DNA of 5,713 bases from Alphaproteobacteria bacterium (lineage in GTDB: Bacteria > Pseudomonadota > Alphaproteobacteria > Caulobacterales > Maricaulaceae), in contig JAUIEH010000205.1 of assembly GCA_030428405.1 (NCBI GenBank), positions 1 through 5,713 of the forward strand, read 5' to 3'. Each line of letters starts with the position of its first letter. Within the stretch, counting starts at the first letter, position 1. Below, in pieces: positions 4,939 through 5,713 of this stretch. The notes beneath the pieces are model-generated. The model had not been told where the DNA came from, searched no databases, and saw only the letters and a list, made by a program, of their open reading frames with translations. Made by a program: the position numbers and the translations under genes.

Positions 4939-5713
4939 ATGACATCGAAGCACTGGCGCACGCTGCAGCGCGCCGCCACGCTGTCGGCGCTGTTCACCGT
5001 GGCCGGCGCCGCTTTCGCGCAGGACGAGCCCACGCCCGCGCCGATCCAGCACTACATCATGGTCGACATTGCGCCGACGACTGACGTGCTCGTGCTCGAC
5101 CGCTGGTACATCACGCATCACGCGCCTGAGACGCTGGCTCGCACCGAGCGCGCGCAGACCGAATATGTCAGCTACCGCACTTACGCCGTCGCGTCGGAAC
5201 GCGCCGAGCGCTTTCATGCCGTGCACGGACGCATGACCGAAATCGGGTTTGAGAGCATGGCTGCGTTTCGCGCCGGCCTGACGCCGGAAGCGCGCGCCCG
5301 CGTAGAGATCACGCCGCCTGCAAGCGAGCTGCGCATGGGCATGACCGTGCTCGCGGTGACCATTCCCGAAGCGCCTGACGTCGTCATTGCGGATTTCGAG
5401 CCGGAGCCGCGCGAGGTCCCCTATTTCCGCTGGATCATGTTCCTGAACTATCCCGACGATGCGGACGAGGCTGACGCCGACGCCTGGCTCGAAAGCCATA
5501 TCGCCGACACGTTCGTCTCCGAAGAAGGCGCGCGGCGCGCTTATCTTTATCGCGGCGTACGCGGGACCAACCCGTTCTCTCGCGTCGTCGAGCTCTGGTT
5601 CGACGATCGCGCCGCCTGGCGCGCCGCTACTGACGCAGAACTCGACGGCGAGGCCGCGCCATGGGGCGGCGGATTGCTCGACCTCGACCTGCGCTCGGCC
5701 TTTATCGGCGAGC
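4939..5713 (+). CDS. Secreted protein with tandem EthD-like (dimeric alpha/beta barrel) domains, 3' end outside the window
   Basis: The frame is open for 258 codons to the window edge. A signal peptide (residues 1-27) ends in AFA|QDE, so the mature protein is probably periplasmic or secreted. Two similar halves follow. Domain 1 (about 36-130) starts with IQHYIMVDIAP, then RWYITHHAPE (55-64), which resembles the W...H.P signature of EthD/Dabb ferredoxin-like proteins, and ends a unit with ERFHAVHGRMTEIGFESMAAF. Domain 2 (about 160-235) repeats the order: PYFRWIMFLNYP, AWLESHIAD (182-190), YLYRGV, then RVVELWFDDRAAWRAA. Such domains pair into an alpha/beta barrel; a tandem could form it within one chain. 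Family members include accessory proteins of cytochrome P450 ether degradation and small cyclases or monooxygenases, but no activity can be assigned. ATG 4939 is preceded by a weak AAGG (4926-4929). The domain call rests on pattern reading and is moderate; coding status is firm. Confidence 0.68.
   Translation, partial: MTSKHWRTLQRAATLSALFTVAGAAFAQDEPTPAPIQHYIMVDIAPTTDVLVLDRWYITHHAPETLARTERAQTEYVSYRTYAVASERAERFHAVHGRMTEIGFESMAAFRAGLTPEARARVEITPPASELRMGMTVLAVTIPEAPDVVIADFEPEPREVPYFRWIMFLNYPDDADEADADAWLESHIADTFVSEEGARRAYLYRGVRGTNPFSRVVELWFDDRAAWRAATDAELDGEAAPWGGGLLDLDLRSAFIGE

Noticed and set aside
4870..5499. A 209-codon minus-strand open frame opposite the EthD-like gene.
   Set aside because: The plus-strand frame has a signal peptide, repeated domain pattern and an upstream promoter; the minus frame has none of these.

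Overview
The window is high-GC, densely coded bacterial DNA. A TonB-dependent outer-membrane receptor without an N-terminal signalling extension, several exported hydrolase-type proteins and the codon use suggest an alphaproteobacterium, perhaps of the Hyphomonadaceae/Maricaulales or Sphingomonadales type. This placement is inference from gene content; no rRNA or other marker is present. I see no tRNA, insertion sequence, CRISPR array or phage gene.

Layout. On the minus strand are the N-terminal 148 residues of an alpha/beta-hydrolase-fold protein (444 down to 1, running off the left edge) and, upstream of it, a TetR-family regulator (1176-559). A 273-bp divergent control region separates tetR from plus-strand genes: a TonB-dependent receptor (1450-3681), an exported serine hydrolase of the beta-lactamase/class C family (3743-4834), and a secreted protein with two EthD-like ferredoxin-fold repeats (4939 to beyond the right edge).

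Regulation. The main non-coding signal is a 20-bp imperfect palindrome, ATGTWAC-N6-GTWACAT. It occurs before the alpha/beta hydrolase (493-512), between tetR and the receptor gene (1318-1337), and before the EthD-like gene (4861-4880). A degenerate fourth copy (1339-1358) lies exactly 21 bp from the second. Copies 2 (minus strand) and 3 (plus strand) sit in the same place inside promoter-like sequences: a TGACA -35 core, 17 bp, then TACAT(A/T), with the palindrome filling the spacer. The simplest reading is that the TetR protein represses itself and at least three nearby transcription units through these sites.

How the genes may work together (inference). The receptor would import a bulky or scarce compound across the outer membrane. 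The exported serine hydrolase, the membrane-anchored or exported alpha/beta-hydrolase protein and the secreted EthD-like protein would process or bind it in the periplasm. The TetR protein would sense the compound or a product. The substrate cannot be read from the sequence. Two proteins deviate from textbook family features: the alpha/beta-hydrolase protein has Ala where the nucleophile Ser is expected, and the EthD-like protein has a signal peptide and a tandem domain.
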